Assembly: GCA_024640445.1 (NCBI GenBank)
Contig: JAHEEZ010000164.1
Span: 1 to 7,928 of the forward strand
DNA length: 7,928 nucleotides
Direction of reading: 5' to 3'
Source of the DNA: Acidobacteriota bacterium
GTDB taxonomy: Bacteria; Acidobacteriota; Blastocatellia; Pyrinomonadales; Pyrinomonadaceae
Of the stretch, positions 6,418-7,928 are shown in pieces (positions within the stretch are counted from its first letter, which is position 1; every line of letters starts with the position of its first letter). A program made the translations under genes and the position numbers. Under the pieces are notes generated by a model. It saw only the letters and a program-made list of their open reading frames with translations. It was not told the DNA's origin and ran no database searches.

Positions 6418-7731
6418 ATGAACCAGACATACGTAGCAGACCTTTCAGAAAAGGTCGGTGAAGAGGTAACCCTCAAAGGATGGCTTTACAACTCCAGGTC
6501 AAGCGGCAAGCTCGTCTTTCTACAGCTTCGCGACGGCACTGGAATCGTGCAATGCGTCGTTTTCAAGGGCAATGTAAGCGAAAATGTCTTTGAGCAGGCT
6601 GCGGCCGCCGGACAGGAATCGTCGATCATCGTTCACGGAAAGGTAAAAGAGGACGCCCGATCGCCTATCGGCGTCGAGATCGACGTCACTGACGTCGAAG
6701 TTGTGCAGAATGCGTCCGATTACCCGATCACCCCTAAGGAGCATGGAACCGAGTTCCTGATGGACAACCGGCACCTGTGGATCCGATCGAGGAAACAGCA
6801 CGCGGTTCTAAGGATACGGCACACGGTCATCAAAGCGACGCGCGATTTCTTCGACGATAACGGCTTCATTCTGGCCGACACTCCCATTTTCACACCTGCC
6901 GCCTGCGAGGGGACGACGACGCTTTTTGAGGTCGACTATTTCGATGACAACAAGGCATATCTGACGCAAAGCGGCCAGCTGTACAACGAAGCGACCGCCG
7001 CAGCGTTCGGGAAGAGCTATGCTTTCGGCCCTACTTTCCGTGCCGAGAAGTCAAAGACCCGCCGCCATCTGACCGAATTCTGGATGGTCGAACCTGAAAT
7101 GGCATATGCCCATCTTGATGACGTGATGGACCTTGGCGAAAACCTGATCCTGTCGATCGTCTCCCGGGTGCTCGATGAAAGAAAAGAAGAGCTTGAGACT
7201 TTGGAACGTGACGTGTCGGTTCTTGAAGCGATCGCGTCGCCGTTTCCCAGGATCCATTACGACAAAGCCGTCGAGATGCTGAAGGAAGGACATCAGAAGG
7301 GCGAACTGGAGAACGAATTCGAATGGGGCGGCGACTTTGGCGCACCCGATGAGACCTATCTTTCACAACAATTCGGAAAGCCTGTTTTCGTACACCACTT
7401 CCCCGCCGCTATCAAAGCGTTTTACTTCGAACGTGATCCGGATCGTCCCGAACTTGCTTTGGGCGTGGACCTGCTCGCTCCCGAAGGCTACGGAGAGATC
7501 ATCGGCGGCGGAGAACGCGCCACCGATCTGGATTACCTTGAAAAACAGATCGAAGAGCACGGCCTGCCCAAGGAGTCGTTCGAATGGTATCTGGATCTTC
7601 GAAGGTACGGTTCGGTCCCGCACGCGGGATTCGGCATGGGAATCGAGCGCTGCACCGCCTGGATGGCGGGGATCGAACACATCCGCGAAACGATTCCGTT
7701 CCCGAGGATGCTTTACAGGCTCCGTCCGTGA
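6418..7731 (+). CDS. asnS: Asparagine--tRNA ligase
   Basis: A 437-aa class II aminoacyl-tRNA synthetase that charges tRNA-Asn with asparagine in the cytoplasm. The OB-fold anticodon-binding domain covers about 15-100 (VTLKGWLYNSRSSGKLVFLQ and following). YPITPKEHGTEFLMDNRHLW (102-121) links it to the catalytic core. Motif 1 lies around 128-165, motif 2 is FRAEKSKTRRHLTEFWMVEPE (207-227), and motif 3 is GFGMGIERCTAWMAG (404-418). The SGQLYNEA segment (185-192) and the 437-aa length fit AsnRS; bacterial AspRS is near 590 aa. Its presence implies direct Asn-tRNA charging. It is the last gene of the rightward set, 4 nt after the kinase stop, with no Shine-Dalgarno. Its TGA stop (7729-7731) lies inside the first unit of a heptamer repeat. 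Confidence 0.97.
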   Translation: MNQTYVADLSEKVGEEVTLKGWLYNSRSSGKLVFLQLRDGTGIVQCVVFKGNVSENVFEQAAAAGQESSIIVHGKVKEDARSPIGVEIDVTDVEVVQNASDYPITPKEHGTEFLMDNRHLWIRSRKQHAVLRIRHTVIKATRDFFDDNGFILADTPIFTPAACEGTTTLFEVDYFDDNKAYLTQSGQLYNEATAAAFGKSYAFGPTFRAEKSKTRRHLTEFWMVEPEMAYAHLDDVMDLGENLILSIVSRVLDERKEELETLERDVSVLEAIASPFPRIHYDKAVEMLKEGHQKGELENEFEWGGDFGAPDETYLSQQFGKPVFVHHFPAAIKAFYFERDPDRPELALGVDLLAPEGYGEIIGGGERATDLDYLEKQIEEHGLPKESFEWYLDLRRYGSVPHAGFGMGIERCTAWMAGIEHIRETIPFPRMLYRLRP

Positions 7732-7755
7732 GCTGTGAGCAGTAAGCGGTGAGCG
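7728..7755 (+). repeat. Four tandem GTGAGCN heptamers spanning the asnS stop codon
   Basis: The units are GTGAGCT (7728-7734), GTGAGCA (7735-7741), GTAAGCG (7742-7748) and GTGAGCG (7749-7755), followed by GTG. The asnS stop TGA is bases 2-4 of the first unit. It is a short tandem array of 7-bp period. Copy number probably varies between strains, as is usual for such arrays. Confidence 0.85.
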
Positions 7756-7789
7756 GTGTCTGTAGCCCGACCGTGAGGGAGGGCGTAGA

Positions 7790-7804
7790 TCGGCGGTGAG
7801 CCGA
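7790..7804. repeat. Short hairpin TCGGC/GCCGA
   Basis: TCGGC (7790-7794) pairs perfectly with GCCGA (7800-7804) around a GGTGA loop. It has no T-run after it, so it is not a standard terminator by itself. Confidence 0.45.
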
Positions 7805-7811
7805 CTGGAAC

Positions 7812-7873
7812 GCAGGCGCCCCCGCCTGCCATGAGCGAAGCGAAATGGGGTCAATAAACCGGGGGCTGGCGGG
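7812..7873. repeat. Composite inverted repeat with two alternative pairings
   Basis: GCAGGCG (7812-7818) pairs perfectly with CGCCTGC (7823-7829) around CCCC. The right arm can instead pair with a later stretch: CCCGCCTGCC (7821-7830) against GGCTGGCGGG (7864-7873), nine of ten positions, with CCAT/ATGG (7829-7832 with 7845-7848) as a possible small inner stem. The two folds exclude each other. A CCCTTTTT tract follows 11 nt after the last arm, too far for a classic intrinsic terminator, though weak termination is possible. Confidence 0.5.
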
Positions 7874-7928
7874 TAATCATCTTCCCTTTTTGAACTCTTC
7901 ATTTTCGATTTTTAATTGCTGAAGCTAT

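Larger units (their letters stand above)
7732..7928. other. Non-coding tail after asnS: repeats and hairpins, no gene seen
   Basis: No frame here has family likeness or a credible start. From left to right it holds the rest of the heptamer array, a GC-rich segment with GCCC/GGGC (7765-7768 with 7781-7784), two inverted repeats, a GAGCGAAGCGAA motif (7833-7844) and a T-rich end (from about 7880). The composition differs from the flanking coding DNA and looks like a dispersed intergenic repeat element. Confidence 0.6.

Noticed and set aside
6680..6698. Perfect inverted repeat TCGACGTC-ACT-GACGTCGA inside asnS
   Set aside because: It encodes a repeated Asp-Val segment of the protein and is most likely a by-product of that.
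7728..7873. Possible CRISPR array
   Set aside because: Repeat units are only 7 bp and contiguous, with no spacers and no cas genes.
7363..7902. 179-codon minus-strand open frame over the asnS end and tail
   Set aside because: It is mostly the antisense of asnS and repeat DNA, with an Arg/Pro-rich, unconserved product.

Overview
The window is a compact, moderately GC-rich bacterial chromosome segment. Two divergent gene sets share one 141-bp control region (4264-4404). I see no tRNA or rRNA gene, transposase, integrase, phage gene or CRISPR array. Taxonomy is an inference: the gene content plus the non-coding tail after asnS (GTGAGCN heptamers, an inverted GCAGGCG/CGCCTGC repeat, a GAGCGAAGCGAA motif) resemble Acidobacteriota of the Blastocatellia/Pyrinomonadaceae type. 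Nothing in the window proves this.

Leftward genes (minus strand, in transcription order): a divergent uroporphyrinogen-III-synthase-like protein (4263-3541); a 293-aa metalloenzyme of the alkaline phosphatase / phosphoglycerate mutase superfamily (3488-2607); a UMF1/Atg22-type MFS transporter whose ATG overlaps the metalloenzyme stop by 4 bp (2610-1228); a LOG-type Rossmann nucleotide hydrolase (GTG at 1157, ending at 615); and an AIM24/TIGR00266-family protein with its own N-terminal zinc ribbon, running off the left edge (606 to <1). A good sigma70-like promoter (TTGAGT, 16 bp, TATAAT) lies just after the transporter stop. It probably starts a separate LOG-AIM24 transcript, and it rules against the upstream TTG start of the LOG gene.

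Rightward genes (plus strand): a sugar-1-phosphate nucleotidyltransferase with a left-handed beta-helix tail (4405-5388), a sugar kinase of the AmgK/APH type (5385-6413, 4-bp ATGA overlap) and asparaginyl-tRNA synthetase asnS (6418-7731, 4-nt gap). The kinase and transferase form a logical two-step path: free sugar to sugar-1-phosphate to NDP-sugar, as in AmgK-MurU salvage of cell-wall amino sugars. The transferase, however, carries Lys where the catalytic NGD aspartate is expected, and its second metal motif is also altered.

After asnS, positions 7732-7928 hold no convincing gene. They hold tandem heptamers that begin inside the asnS stop codon, two GC-rich inverted repeats and a T-rich end. 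Across the window only one of eight chosen starts has a clear Shine-Dalgarno sequence, and GATC is far more frequent than chance would give (about 108 sites by hand count). I did not find a clearly new defence or mobile system. The most promising unknowns are the altered nucleotidyltransferase, the metalloenzyme-transporter pair of unknown substrate, and the repeat that touches the asnS stop codon.
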